A DNA stretch of 64,000 bases. It comes from Vitellaria paradoxa (lineage: Eukaryota; Streptophyta; Magnoliopsida; Ericales; Sapotaceae). The stretch covers positions 24,810,358-24,874,357 of the forward strand of contig CM034236.1 in NCBI GenBank assembly GCA_019916065.1, given 5' to 3'. Under the pieces are notes generated by a model that saw only the letters and a list, made by a program, of their open reading frames with translations, ran no database searches and was not told where the DNA came from. This document shows, in pieces, positions 33,390-44,754 of the stretch. The position numbers and the translations under genes are program-made. Each line of letters starts with the position of its first letter. The first letter of the stretch is position 1.

Positions 33390-34487
33390 CTAAGGATGTG
33401 GCGATAGATGAGACTCTCTGATATAGTCTAAAATACTCTGCATGAGGTGACCCTGAGTCTGCTGCATCTGATGAATGCGCAGAAGGAGCTGGTGGTAGGC
33501 TTTCTTGTTCTGTTCCATGTTACTAAGACACTTAGCCAAAGCTCTGATCTGATCAACTAATTCTGTATTAGTAACCTCCTCTTCATCCTCCTCTAGATCT
33601 TCTGGGGCCTAAGATGGTTCACCCTTCTCTTCGGACTCCTCTGCTTTCCTCTTTCTCTTTAAGATTAAGCCTCAGGATTTGACATAAGATGTGATGTTAA
33701 AAGGTTGTAATCTTGTGGTTATAGGTAAGTCATCTGTGATATGAGCCCCCTTCCTCCTAAATATCTCTGTGAATGCTCCTCCAAAGGGTAAGGCAGTTAG
33801 AGCTCCAGGGTGCTCACATGTATAAGCCACTTGGTGCCAAATATATGAGGGCAAATCAATAGTCATCCTCGTTCTAATAGCATAAATCAACTGAGCTTTA
33901 AGGGGAGTACAATCAAAATTCCTGTTTTGTGGCAACAAGTTTGTGCATGAGAACACATGAAGTGCCTAATATTTATCTTTTAGTATTGACACCAACTTTC
34001 TATATTCGCCAATCCACTCTTTGTCTTCTAATAGAACTTCTAAAACCACAATGGGGAATGTTGGGGTGCCCTCAGCAGGGTAAGTGAATTTTGGGTTCTA
34101 TACTCGAGGTAACTGGAATACTTGGGCAAAATCGTCAGGTGTAAGTGTAATTTCAGCTCCCTGGACCCAGCTAATGAGTCTTTCTCTTCCCTTTCTTCTT
34201 ATGATAGACCCCTCTCTAAAGTTGGTAAAGAACTCCTTTACTAAATCAACTATACAGTAGGCATGAAATCTAGTGATGTTGAGCCATTGTCGCCCCTCAA
34301 AGTTTTGCTCTAACATCAACTCTTCACGCCGAAATTGATCTATTTGCTAAAAACGTTCAATTACCACTGGTTTGTTGCCCCAAGTCTCATCATATTTTCT
34401 CTTGGCATCTTCCCCCCTAAATCTACTTCTATCAAAAGAGCTGGACCCTAGTTGTTTATTTTCAATTTTCTTGATTCGTGGGGCCAT
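33390..34487 (-). pseudogene. Athila-2 ORF3 (plant transposon protein type)
   Basis: Starts MAPRIKKIENKQLGSS at 34487. The core FEGRQWLNITRFHAYCIVDL and VKEFFTNF, then GAEITLTPDDFAQVFQLP, matches the pattern of the putative plant transposon protein domain that follows pol in Athila-type elements. A second conserved part (PLKAQLIYAIRTRMTIDLPSY) and an acidic, Gln/Met-rich tail (MEQNKKAYHQLLLRIHQMQQ, possibly coiled coil) follow. Three in-frame stops break it. The role of this ORF in the family is not settled; some authors treat it as env-like, but no membrane segment is seen here. It lies about 600 bp downstream of the internal U3-like segment. Confidence 0.75.
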
Positions 34488-35100
34488 GATAGCCACAAAG
34501 ATACAAAGGAAATATTAAATTAATCAATCATACAACCCCTATGTCCACACAAGTTCAGTGGCCTAATTCTATTGATAAAAATGTAAATTGAAACTAAGGT
34601 GAATGTGTTTAATATAGACAGTCTAGGTAGCCATACAACATCCACCATAGATGGGTCTCTTTTCACAAAACAACAAATTGATCAAGAAATTCTCAATATT
34701 ATTTGCAAAAGAAGACTTTTGAAAATAGATAAATCAAAACAAACTAAAGCCTTGGGGTTCCTTGACCCCTTGGACCCAAATTATGACCCACGGTGAAGAA
34801 GATGATGGGGTGTGAAGAAAGTCACTCAAAATGAATAATTTCCTTCTACCCATTGTTGGAAACTCAAAATAGGGTTCAAACATACAAGAAATTTGGAACC
34901 CCTGATACTTTCAAGCTCGGGTACAAAGAGAAATTGACACAAGAAACAACCTAGGGCTCAAAGGAGAGAAGAATTGTACCTTAAGTCACTTAGATGACAA
35001 GATTCGAGTGAAATATTGCTCGACAAACAGTGGAAAGGCCTAACCTTGAAAGGTTTCACAAGTATGTAGAGAGAGATTGAGAGAGAAGGGAGTTGAATGA

Positions 35101-35236
35101 AAGAATTTTAGGTTTAAAGTGGCCGAATAGCCTTTTAAATGAGTTGCAGGGTCCAGACCACATAATGGTCTCTTCCACAAATTTTCCTCAACATGCACAC
35201 TGTGGTTCGAACCATCTGGGTGGGGGTCTGGATCGT
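35101..35236 (-). promoter_or_regulatory. Internal copy of Athila-2 U3 core upstream of ORF3
   Basis: Read on the minus strand: CCAGACCCCCACCCAGATGG, GGTTCGAACCACAGTG, GGTCTGGACCC, then TTTAAAAGGCTATTCGGCCA and, further on, TTCTTTCATTC. The element's LTR has CCGGACCCCCACCCAGATGG and GGTCCGGACC, and the related LTR at 46342-47949 has TATAAAGAGCTATTGCACGG followed by CCA. Array, TATA-like box and leader start are thus in the same order as in the LTR promoter, but here they lie between integrase and ORF3. Confidence 0.7.
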
Positions 35237-35390
35237 TGAATTGGATATTTTCAAATTGTTTTTGTTTTGTTTTGAAAAACCAAAGAATGCTTAAACTCAA
35301 AATCAAAATCAAAATCCGAAAACAAGGCAAAGATAAAAACCTATCCTAATCCTAACAATGGTACAATTACAACTACATTTTAATCCCGTA

Positions 35391-36550
35391 TTACTCATAA
35401 GGTGGAGGATCTAAAAGATCACACGTTTCAACCTCCACCACGAAGTTCTCCAAATACGGCTTGAGATGATGGCCATTCACCTTGAAAGTGGTGTTATTGC
35501 GTGGGTTGTGAACCTCACACACTCCATATTCTAAGACAGAAATGATAGCAAAAGGACCATACCACCTAGACCAAAGCTTTCCTGAGAAAAGATGTAACCA
35601 TGAGTCATACATCAAAACTTCTTAGCCAACATGAAAGGATTTCCTACGAATGTGTTTATCATGTAATTCCTTCATCTTAGCCCTGGCAAATTTTTCATTT
35701 TCAAAAGCATCATTTCTTAATTCTTCAAGTTCATTGAGTTGAAGCTTTCGAAGAATGCCGGCATCATCTTTACTCTCATTAAATTGCTGGATTGCCCAAT
35801 AGGCTCTGTGTTCCATCTCAATGGGTAGGTGGCAAGCCTTGCTAAAGACAAAGCGATATGGAGACATACCCAAAATGGTTTTGTAAGCCATCCGGTACAC
35901 CCACAATGTATCAACCAGTCTCAAAGACCAATCTTTGCAAATGGGGTTGACAGTCTTTTCAAGAATACCCTTTATCTCCCTATTAGCTAATTCAACCTGG
36001 CCGCTGTTTTGTGGGTGACAAGCAGTTCCCACTTTATGCGTCACACCATATTTACGCATTAGGATACCAATAGGCCAATTGCAAAAATGCTTACCCTCAT
36101 CACTAATGATCGCTCGTGGCATCCCAAAATAAGAGAAAATATGTTCTTTTAGGAACTTGACCACTACTCGGTGGTCATTGCTGTGAGTGGCAATGGCCTC
36201 TACCCATTTGCATACATAGTCTATAGCCACCAAGATATATTCAAAACCAAACGACTTAGGGAATGGACCCATAAAATCTATCCCCCAACAATCAAAGATT
36301 TCTAAAATGATCACAGGGTTTTGGGGCATCTTATTGCGTATAGATAGGGTTCCTAATTGTTGGCAACAGTTACATCTCAAGTAATAGTTATGCAAGTCTT
36401 TAAACATGGAAGGCCAATAAAATCCACTTTGAAGATAAGTGGCCTCCACAAGCTAAGGCGTGACAAAACTCAACAACACTATGAATCTCAGGGTCGGAAA
36501 TGCATCTGCTCACAATTTGATTTGGACAATACTTGTAGACGTAAGTCTTG
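35391..36550 (-). pseudogene. Athila-2 integrase
   Basis: The main frame 35622-36449 starts after the H2 region ([10 protein letters not shown]) and contains the zinc-site C..C ([13 protein letters not shown]), then the catalytic core: D in [16 protein letters not shown] in [16 protein letters not shown] in [17 protein letters not shown]. The C-terminal part (35391-35615) gives LRSRW-like GPFAIISVLEYGVCEV and FKVNGHHLKPYLE, the end of the GPY-type domain. One stop near 35620 and one near 36450 interrupt it. Integrase would join the LTR ends to chromosomal DNA. All three catalytic residues are preserved although the gene is broken. Confidence 0.85.
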
Positions 36551-36763
36551 GCCATCCAAGGAGAGGTTTGAACCATGACGTTCTCTTCGTTTTCTCGGCC
36601 ATTTCCATAGCTATAAACTTCGATCTCCTTACCCTTTTCCCTGCAATTAGAAAAATAAAAGTATAAGCAATAAAATAACACTAAAACTTCAACTTTAATT
36701 ATTTAAAAGCATGAATAAGTGTTGAGTTAGAGAGTTTGTAATTACACTTTTCATGTGTAATCA
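36551..36763 (-). repeat. Remnant of an Athila-type LTR inside Athila-2 pol
   Basis: On the minus strand it starts TGATTACACATGAAAAGTG at 36763 and follows the first about 210 bp of the LTR at 46342-47949 (landmarks TAAACTTCGA, GGTTTGAACC). The remaining LTR and, by comparison with Athila-1 (46015-46240), about 220 bp of the host gene are deleted. Confidence 0.75.
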
Positions 36764-39700
36764 GCTACCACATTTTCTACTCCTTTCTTGTCCTTGATTT
36801 CCAAATTAAACTCTTGGAGGAGTAGCATCCATCTAATTAGACGGGGTTTGGCCTCTTGCTTGGAAAGAAGATATTTCAATGTTGTTTGGTCCGTAAACAC
36901 TGTAACATAAGAACCTACCAAATATGTCCAAAACTTGTCTAGGGTAAAAACTACCGCTAGAAGCTCTTTTTCAGTGGTGGTATAGTTAACTTGAGTCTCA
37001 TTCAGAGTCTTACTAGCATAGTAAATGGCATGAGCTTTCCCTTTTCTCCGTTGCCTTAAGACTACACCTACCGTGAAATCACTAGCATCACACATAAACT
37101 CTGATGGTAGAGACCAATCTGGGCTTTGCATACTGGGAGTGGTGGTGAGCAATTGTTTAAGTTGATCAAATGCTTCTTGGCATGATGTTATCCATTCAAA
37201 CGGAACATCATTAGACAATAATGAGCATAGGGGTCGGGCAATAGAACTAAAGGACTGAATGAATCATTGGTAAAACCAAGCATGTTTGAGGAATGATCTT
37301 ACGTCCTTCACACATCAAGGGATAGGTAAGTTTTAGATTAGTTCCGCTTTTGCTTTGTCTACCTCAATTCCTCAACATGATACTATATGCCCAAAAACAA
37401 TTCTCTATTGTACCCTGAAATGGTACTTTTCCCAATTTAGCACCAAGTTACTTTCCTCACATCGCACCAACACCTTTTCAAGGTTGGTCAAGCACTCATC
37501 AAATGTATCTCCATAGATGAAGAAATCATCTATGAAAACCTCTAAGAACCATTCAACCATGTCACTAAAAATGCTCATCACACACCTTTAAAAGGTCGCA
37601 GGTGCATTGCATAACCCAAATGGCATTCGTCTGTATGCAAAAGTGCCAAAAGGGCATGTGAAAGTGGTTTTCTCTTGGTCCTCAAGTGCTATCTCAACCT
37701 GATTATACCTTGAGTACCCAACAAGAAAGTAGTAAAAAGATTTCCCCGCTACTCTCTTAAGCACTTGATCTAGAAATCGAAAGGGAAAATGGTCCTTCCG
37801 AATCACTACGTTCAGTTGCCTAAAATCAATACACATTCGCCACCTAGTTTAGGTGCGTTGAGGCATTAACTCTTCTCTCTTATTCTCAACCACAGTGACA
37901 CCGAATTTTTTTGGAACCACTTGAGTAGGACTCACCCACTTTGAATCAGAGATGGGGTAAATAATACCTGCATCGAGTAGCTTAAGTACTTCCCCTTTTA
38001 CCACTTTTTCCATGTTGGGGTTTAGTCTTTGTTGCATTTGCCTTACGGGTTTGGCCTCATCCTCAAGGTATATATGATAAGTACACACTAGGGGACTAAT
38101 ACCTCGAAGATCTGCCACTGTCCATCCCAAGGCTTTTCAATGAGCACTTAAGACCGCTAGTAACTTCTTTTCCTGAACTCTCTCCAACTTCGAAGAAATG
38201 ACTACTGGGAATGTCTCACCCTCTCCTGGGAATGTCTCACCCTCTCTTAGGAATGCATATTTAAGTTCACTGGGCAAAGGTTTCCTAGAAAGACAAGGAG
38301 GCCACTTAACCGACAGCTTGGGTTTGATCAAAGATGGATCCAAAGATTCAAACACTGGCACCCAGCCATTAATTGCCATAACTTCCTCTCTATCACTTAT
38401 CAACTCTTCACTCTCTATAAAATTCTCTCCATCCAAAGCTTCACACCTTTCACTTCTCACTAGGGCTCGTTCTAGGGGATCCTCAAGATAAGCCTTCTCA
38501 AAGTACTCCTCACTTAAAGTATGAATCACATCCACCCCTCTGACATCCTCAAACTCTCCCATCTGTTTCCTCACCCTAAAAATGTTCATTTCAACGGTCA
38601 TATTCCCGAAAGATAGCTTCATAATCCTATTTCTACAATTAATCACAGCATCAGAGGTAGTGAGGAATGGTCTACCTAAAATGACCGGAATGGAATGGGA
38701 GGGATTTTGAATAGGTTGGGTGTCCAACACTATGAAATCAGTAGGAAAGCAAAATTAGTCTACTTGGACCAACACTTCTTCCACCATACCCCTTGGCATT
38801 TTGACTAAGCAATCCGCCAATTGCAAAGTTATCTTAGTGGGTTTCAACTCACCTAATCCTAATTGTTGGTAAACCATGTAAGGCAATAGGTTGACACTAG
38901 CACCTAGGTCAAGTAGAGCCTTATCAATGATGTGATCCCCAATTATGCATGAAATTGTTGGACATCCAGGATCTTTGTACTTAGGAGTTGTGTCACATTG
39001 GATGATGACACTAACTTGTTCAGTCAAGAAGGCTTTTTTCTTGACATTGAGCTTTCTCTTAACAATGCACATATCTCTAAGGAACTTAGCATAGGATGGA
39101 TTCTACTTAATGGCCTCAAGCAATAGGATGTTGATTCTTACTTGTTTAAAGACCTCATAAATTTCAGAATTCAACATCTCATTCTTTCCTTTTGCTAACT
39201 TTTGAGAAAAGGGTGGCCTAGGTGTGTATCCAGCTACTTGCTCCTCATGCCTACCTAACGTTCCCACAATGATTTCCCCCTCTTTTTATTTTTCCTCTTT
39301 TTCATCCTTTTTTTCTCAAATGTTGGCTTCTTACTCTCTTTGGTTTCTCTCCATTTTTTCTCTTCTTCATTTTCTATTTTACTCGGCCCTTCATCCTCCC
39401 TATTACCTCTCTTTCCTATGTTAACCTTCGGTGCATTAGCTCTAGGATCATCAGGTTTATGAATAACCTTCCCACTTCTCAAACTGGTAATAGATTGCAC
39501 CTGTTCATGCAAGGTAGTACCCGAAGTAGATGACTCAGCAAGGTTTACCTGACCTTTCGGGTTTGGGAAAGTTTGTGAAGGGAGTTTGCCACTTTGAGTG
39601 GTACTCAAAGCTTGTGTCAGCTTAGAAACTTGCCCTCTAATGTCATCTAGGGCTCGAGTCACGTTATTGTTGATGCTTAATTGTTATTGCATAAATTGCT

Positions 39701-40235
39701 GAATAGTGTCCTCAAGAGGTCTCTTCTGTGTAGATTGGAATACAACAGGATTGGGCTATTGGTATTGAGGTAGTGGTAAGGGAGTAGGTTGGAATGGTTG
39801 ACCCTAGTTGTCATTTTTCCACCCAAAACCAAGAGGATTCCTCCACCCCGGGGGATAAGCATTGGAAGGTTGATTTCCCCTTTAGTACATGACATTACCA
39901 CCTTATGGGTAGGAAGTGTTACCCTGACCCTATTCTGGAATGGCCAGTTTTGAGAGTTATTAGCGTAGGCCTAGCCATAAGCAATCTCTCTAAGTAAAGG
40001 AAGCTTGGGGCATGAATTAGCATCATAACCCACTTGGTCACATGTAATACATATCACTTTTGTTTCAACCAATTTCTCCTTATTCTTAAGCTCAAGAGAA
40101 TCTAACTTATGTTGTAATGTAGCTAGCCTCGCCCGCAAATCATCACTCACACTTAACACCAAATGACCACTAGGTATGGGGTTCCTATGCTCAGAAGATA
40201 AAAGAGGTCCAATTTCCCAATCATTGGAATCTTTG
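36764..40235 (-). pseudogene. Athila-2 gag C-terminus, protease, RT and RNase H
   Basis: Minus-strand order: zinc knuckle CITCDQVGYDANSCPKL (about 40030), Gln/Pro linker, Lys/Glu-rich frame 39255-39662, retropepsin DLGASVNLLPYMVYQQLGL (frame 38755-39072) with IPVILGRPFLTTSDAVI (38137-38730). RT follows: the leader GWTVADLRGISP (37849-38130) and the palm MCIDFRQLN, FGTFAYRRMPFGLCNAPATF (37588-37836), with YxDD-region coding near 37530. RNase H is 36764-37218 ([48 protein letters not shown]). Several frameshifts and stops. The order equals that of Athila-1. The gene is cut by the solo LTR at 40241 upstream and the LTR remnant at 36763 downstream. Confidence 0.85.
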
Positions 40236-40240
40236 GCTAC
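40236..40240. repeat. Left TSD gctac of solo LTR
   Basis: gctac is repeated at 42283-42287 directly after the LTR end. Confidence 0.9.
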
Positions 40241-42282
40241 TGATTGAGCACATATAATGTTTTTTCAACATGATTTTGCAATTAGTTTTAAGGGTTTTAT
40301 GCACATAAACTTCATAAGTTATAATGAAGTGAGCTAATTTACATTCTTGTGGGTGTTTGATGGTCTTTGATGCTTTATTTGAGAAGGAAGGGTGAAAAAA
40401 AGAGTTTAAAGAGCAAGGAATCAAAGCTATGGATGAAGGTGGAGTAGCATGGGCGCCCCTCATTATCACGAGCACCCCCACAAGCCACGGGCGCCCCACC
40501 CATTAATCAGAGGGGCGCCCGCTGAGAGGTGTTTTTGGAGGAAAGTCTCAAGTCTCAGAGGAATTTAGTTGAGCAGCTAGTGGAGGCTACCCATGGGCAC
40601 CCCACCCTTAATTAGACGAGCGCCCGCCGAGAGTTGTTTGTGGAGTTATTTCATTGAAGACTAAATCAAACACCTTAGACAGGTAGGCCACGGGTGCCAT
40701 GGGCGCCCCACCCATTAATCAGATGGGCGCCTGCCGAGAGGTTTTTTTGGAGGAAAGTCTCAAGTCTCAGAGGAATTTAGTTGAGCAGCTAGTGGAGGCT
40801 ACCTACGGGCACCCCACCCTTAATCAGACGAGCGCCTGCCGAGAGTTGTTTGTGAAGCTGTTTCATTGAAGACTAAATCAAACACCTTGGACAAGTAGGC
40901 CACAGGCGCCCCACATCAACCATAGGTGCCCATCACCTTTGACCTTTGATTTTCTTTATGTAAAGTGATGTACCCCTTATGCCCTTCATTGTAGCCATAT
41001 ATAAAGGGGATTTTCAGATTAGGTTTGGGGGAGCTTTATACATACTTTCTTTTCTTTTCTTTTCAGTTTTACATAGCCTAAACTAGATTAAGGTTTTGCT
41101 TTTGGATTGAAGCTTTCAAGTACTCTTTTAGATTATCATTCTCAAACGTTCATCAGATTAGGGTTTGGATTGGAAGCTTTGAATCGATAGTAGTTCTTCT
41201 TGAATATATGTAAGTTGCTTCACATTTAACTATTTCAATTCCAAGTTTAAAGTTTAGATTTATTTCATATTTCTTTTCGTTCCTTTAATCTTCAATATCT
41301 TCATTTTGTTTTTGCTTTTCGTTTTACATTAATGGATAATTTACAAGTTTGTTTTCTCTTCAAAGTTCATGTATGTTAGGCTAGGGTTTATTCTTGGCTT
41401 CAAATCATTGAAGGTAGTGTGGTAGTTCGGTGAATTTGAATGTGAAAGCATATTCTTAATTAAAATATCTTTTAATCTCTAAATGGAATCTCATAGTAAG
41501 CTAGGGTTCTTTCGAAACCTACTCACTCGTGTTATGACCATAGCTTGGTTGCACTTGTGCACACCAAGTGTTTGGTTCAATGTCCCAGTGAGTTAGACTC
41601 TTATTTTCCAAAACCCAAATTTGGTTTACTTTCGAAATCAATCACCCGTGTTATAACCAAAGCTTGGTTATGATTGGCCATTTGTGCACACCAAGTGGTT
41701 GGTTCAATGACCCAGTGATTTGTAACCTATTTTCATAAAACCATAACTTAAGGTTTTCTTAAGAAATCAGTTCATCCATGTTACAATCAAAACCTGGTTA
41801 CGAGTTAACGCTCGTGCATACTAGGTGTTCGATTCAAGGTCCCGATGAGTCTGAAACTAATTTCAAAAGCCTCTATTTACTTTGAGTTCCATAAATTAGG
41901 TTTTAATGAAATATCTTCCGACCTAGCAACGCATGTGCGATTGCTAGGTTGAGTTATCAATGCGTTTGAGTAAATCATCACTACCCACTACCGGATTTGG
42001 TTCGAAGCCAAGATTATTTAGTTATCTTACTTTCAATATTCGCATTTTAATTTAATATAGCAATTCCCTCACTCCATCATTCTCAACCCAACCATATTCA
42101 AACACCTCGTAAATCTAAAATTAGTTTAAATTAACTTAGGCTCACCTACTAACTAAGAGAACAAGTCTAGAACTTTTAACAAAGCCCTCCCTGTGAAGAT
42201 GACCTCGGTTCTCACCGAGTAAGACTACGACCACCCTCTTGCACTTGAGAGGTAGAACCTGAACACATTTTAAGGTCGGTTA
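40241..42282 (+). repeat. Athila-type solo LTR
   Basis: A 2.04-kb LTR beginning TGATTGAGCAC and ending TTA (CA mutated), plus orientation, within Athila-2 gag. It carries a 466-bp ATGGGCGCCC array at 40449-40915 and a TATA box at 40998-41005 (CATATATAAAGG). The downstream leader region resembles that of the Athila-1 LTR (CTCTTGCACTTGAGAG near the end). No coding capacity. Confidence 0.88.
40449..40915. repeat. GGGCGCCC array with 212-bp tandem duplication
   Basis: About a dozen copies of GGGCGCCC/GGGCACCCC. The block from about 40484 is repeated from about 40696 with a period of 212 bp (CCCATTAATC at 40499 and 40711), including the CCCTTAAT-type and GAGCGCC-type copies, so the whole promoter-proximal module was doubled. 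Confidence 0.85.
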
Positions 42283-42287
42283 GCTAC

Positions 42288-43070
42288 CATGTCAAATAAG
42301 TTCATGGCATCCTCCGTAGTATTATCAAATAAAGCTCCATTGCACATGGTAAACACTAATTGCTTAAGACTAAGAGTCAAAGATTCATGGAATATGCTCA
42401 CTAATCTCTATGGCTCAAAACCATGGTGAGGACAAGCCATTAAAAGGTCCTTAAACCTTTCCCAGGCTTAACAGAAGTTTTCATTAGGTTTGCACGAAAA
42501 AGTGGTAATCTGTCGCCTATAGTGCTGAGTTTTTTGAGTTGGGAAATATTTCTTTGGAAACTTAGTTTGCATTTCACGCCACTTTCCAACTTCTAATAGA
42601 ATGCAAATGGAGAGAATAAAGCCAAGATTTGGCTTTGTCCTTAAGGGAAAATGGAAAGAGTTGAAGGCACACTACATCTTCATTGGCATTGTGTTCAACA
42701 CAAGTGTTACTTACTTCCTCAAACTCCTTAAGGTGGTTATAGGGATTTTCATAGTCTAAACTATGGAAGGTAGGCAAAAGTTGGATGATTCTTGGCCTAA
42801 GTGTGAAGTTTCCCCTATTCATAGGCAAGACTATGCATGATGGTATGGATTGCTTAACAGGGTTAAGTGATCTCTCAATGGGATAAAACTTGGAACCTCT
42901 TGGGGATCATTACCCCCATGCACACTACCTTCCCCTCTTAAGTCATCCATTAAGTGAAAAGATGAGGTGGTAAGTGAAATTGTGGAAAAGGGTTCAAGAA
43001 GGTAGGAAGGGTCTTCTAGTTTAGGTTCTACTACAATTACCCTACTCGATCTTAGTTGCCTACACTTCAA
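42288..43070 (-). pseudogene. Athila-2 gag, N-terminal and capsid part
   Basis: Minus frame 42831-43070 gives QLRSSRVIVVEPKLEDPSYL and PLRDHLTLL; after a frameshift, 42574-42828 gives NFTLRPRIIQLLPTFHSLD, CLQLFPFSLKDKAKSWLYSL. Read-through homology continues (a stretch like WERFKDLLMACPHHG) to the solo LTR at 42287. Nearly the same protein as Athila-1 gag at 20955, including the position of domains. Broken by frameshifts. Confidence 0.82.
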
Positions 43071-43097
43071 AAATTGTGAGTCCTTTCAAGTTTTTGG

Positions 43098-43120
43098 CTC
43101 CCCGACAACGGCACCAAAAA
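43098..43120 (-). promoter_or_regulatory. Athila-2 primer-binding site
   Basis: On the minus strand TTGGTGCCGTTGTCGGGGAG follows the 5' LTR end. It matches the tRNA-Asp type with two differences. Confidence 0.82.
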
Positions 43121-43122
43121 CT

Positions 43123-44749
43123 TGACTGCTTCTAGAATGTGCGTCTATTTAACCCCCAAGTGCAAGGGTTTGCGGCATAGTTTTAACTCGGTGAGTCTGA
43201 GGTCAAATTCACAAGGAGCCTATGTTATTCAGTTTCTAGGTTATAAAGGAAATTCAAAATTCAAATGCAAGCAAGGTTTGATGTTCAATTGGAACTAAAT
43301 TCTAGGGTTTTGCAAAATAAAAATTTAAACTAAAAAGCAAATCAATACTACTTAAAGGAATTCGGTAAATCAAATCTTTGTTTTAGGTTCTAAATGAATT
43401 AAATATTAATTGAAGGAATTCAATTTAATTTTAAAGTGCAAACAAACAATTTACTCTAAATTTCAAAGCAAATTGATTAGCTCAGAAATTAAATTAAATA
43501 ACAAGCACGATATTAAAGAGGTTCTTGATCCAACTTTTAATTTTGGGTAGTTCACTACTTCGCTATGGGATGTGCTTAAACTCGCAATCTAAAATTCAAA
43601 GATGTCTTTGTTAAGCTTAAATTCCCAATACTCGGTTTTAAAATCCTGTTTAGAATAATAAAATAGGAAAGATTTTCTAAGAAAACACTTGGGTTCAAAT
43701 CTGAATTAGGGGTTTGTTCAAAAACATTGAGAAAGTTTTAATCAAAAATCTTTACCAGTGATTTCAACGAATTTAGTTAAAGACTTTTTTGCTTTTGAAA
43801 GTTTTTCAAACAAATGAAATCAAATTTGAATTCAAATCCTACTTTTAATTTGTCCAAAAATGTTAAACCAAGTGTAATCGAAAACCCTTACTAGTGTTTT
43901 CAGCGAATGTGGTTGAAGGCTTTCTTTTTCGAATGCTTTTGAAACAAATTGAAATAGGTTTAAAAATAGTAAATCCCTTCACATGAGTTTTCACAAACCA
44001 TGCAAACGGTCTACGCACATCCCATAGTGTTTCATGAACTACCCTTCCTTGATTCTTTAAATCAAGAACTAGGATTTTTACGCTAACATCACTTTAAATG
44101 AAACAAAAGCAATAAACAAACACATATTTAGCTGATCTACTGAATGAAATGAATGAATCAAATTATTAAAAAATAAAATGAAGTATAACTTACGCGGAAA
44201 ATAATTCTAAAATAGCGTAATGGAATACAACTGCTGCGATGAACAAACTAGCTTCAAAAAACTCCAAAAATATCTCGCAAAGATATAAAAAACTCTCTAA
44301 ACTATCTTAGAACACTCAAAAGCATGTAAAAGAATGAAAGTTCTTCCCCCTAGTTTGGCCGTGTACAGGTTTTTAAAAAAAAAAGAGTTGCAAAGAAACC
44401 CTAAAAGAGGAGTTTTAAAACTCGCGCGCCTGGCTACTATGGTCTAGACCATCTGGGTGGGGGTCCGGACCACAAAATGGTATGTTTTCAGCTTTTGCCT
44501 CTTCCTCCATGCTGGGTCTTTGGGCTGGTCCGGACCATCCTTGGCGAGGTCTGAACCACAGCTTTTTCTTCATCTTCTAGGCTATTTTCATTACTATAAA
44601 CTTCACTTATCTCACCTTTTTTTTCCTGCAATTAAAAGAATGACAACTATAAGCAACAAAATAATCATAAAAATTTAGTATTAACTATTTAAATGCATCA
44701 TTGAATGTCAAAATGTGGAGTTTGCAATTACACTTTTCAAGTGTACTCA
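43123..44749 (-). repeat. Athila-2 5' LTR
   Basis: Starts TGAGTACACTTGAAAAG at 44749 (one change from the other LTR) and ends CA at 43123. The palindrome cluster GGTCTAGACC/GGTCCGGACC lies at about 44432-44562. The TATA box of the related LTR at 46342 is replaced here by an A-rich run near 44375-44390. The leader motif CGGCCA and CTTTCATTC is at about 44330-44355. Confidence 0.88.
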
Positions 44750-44754
44750 CTAAA

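Larger units (their letters stand above)
26678..44749 (-). mobile_element. Athila-2: Athila-like Ty3/gypsy element nested in Athila-1
   Basis: On the minus strand: 5' LTR 43123-44749, primer site about 43100-43120, gag from 43070, protease/RT/RNase H to 36764, integrase to 35391, internal promoter-like segment 35101-35236, ORF3 34487-33390, a membrane-type ORF 33217-32615, a long 3' region, polypurine tract 28180-28195 and 3' LTR 26678-28179. TSD ctaaa. Its proteins are close to those of Athila-1 but its LTRs are of another family. Insertions inside it are a LINE (29517-32057), a solo LTR (40241-42282) and an LTR remnant (36551-36763). Confidence 0.9.
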
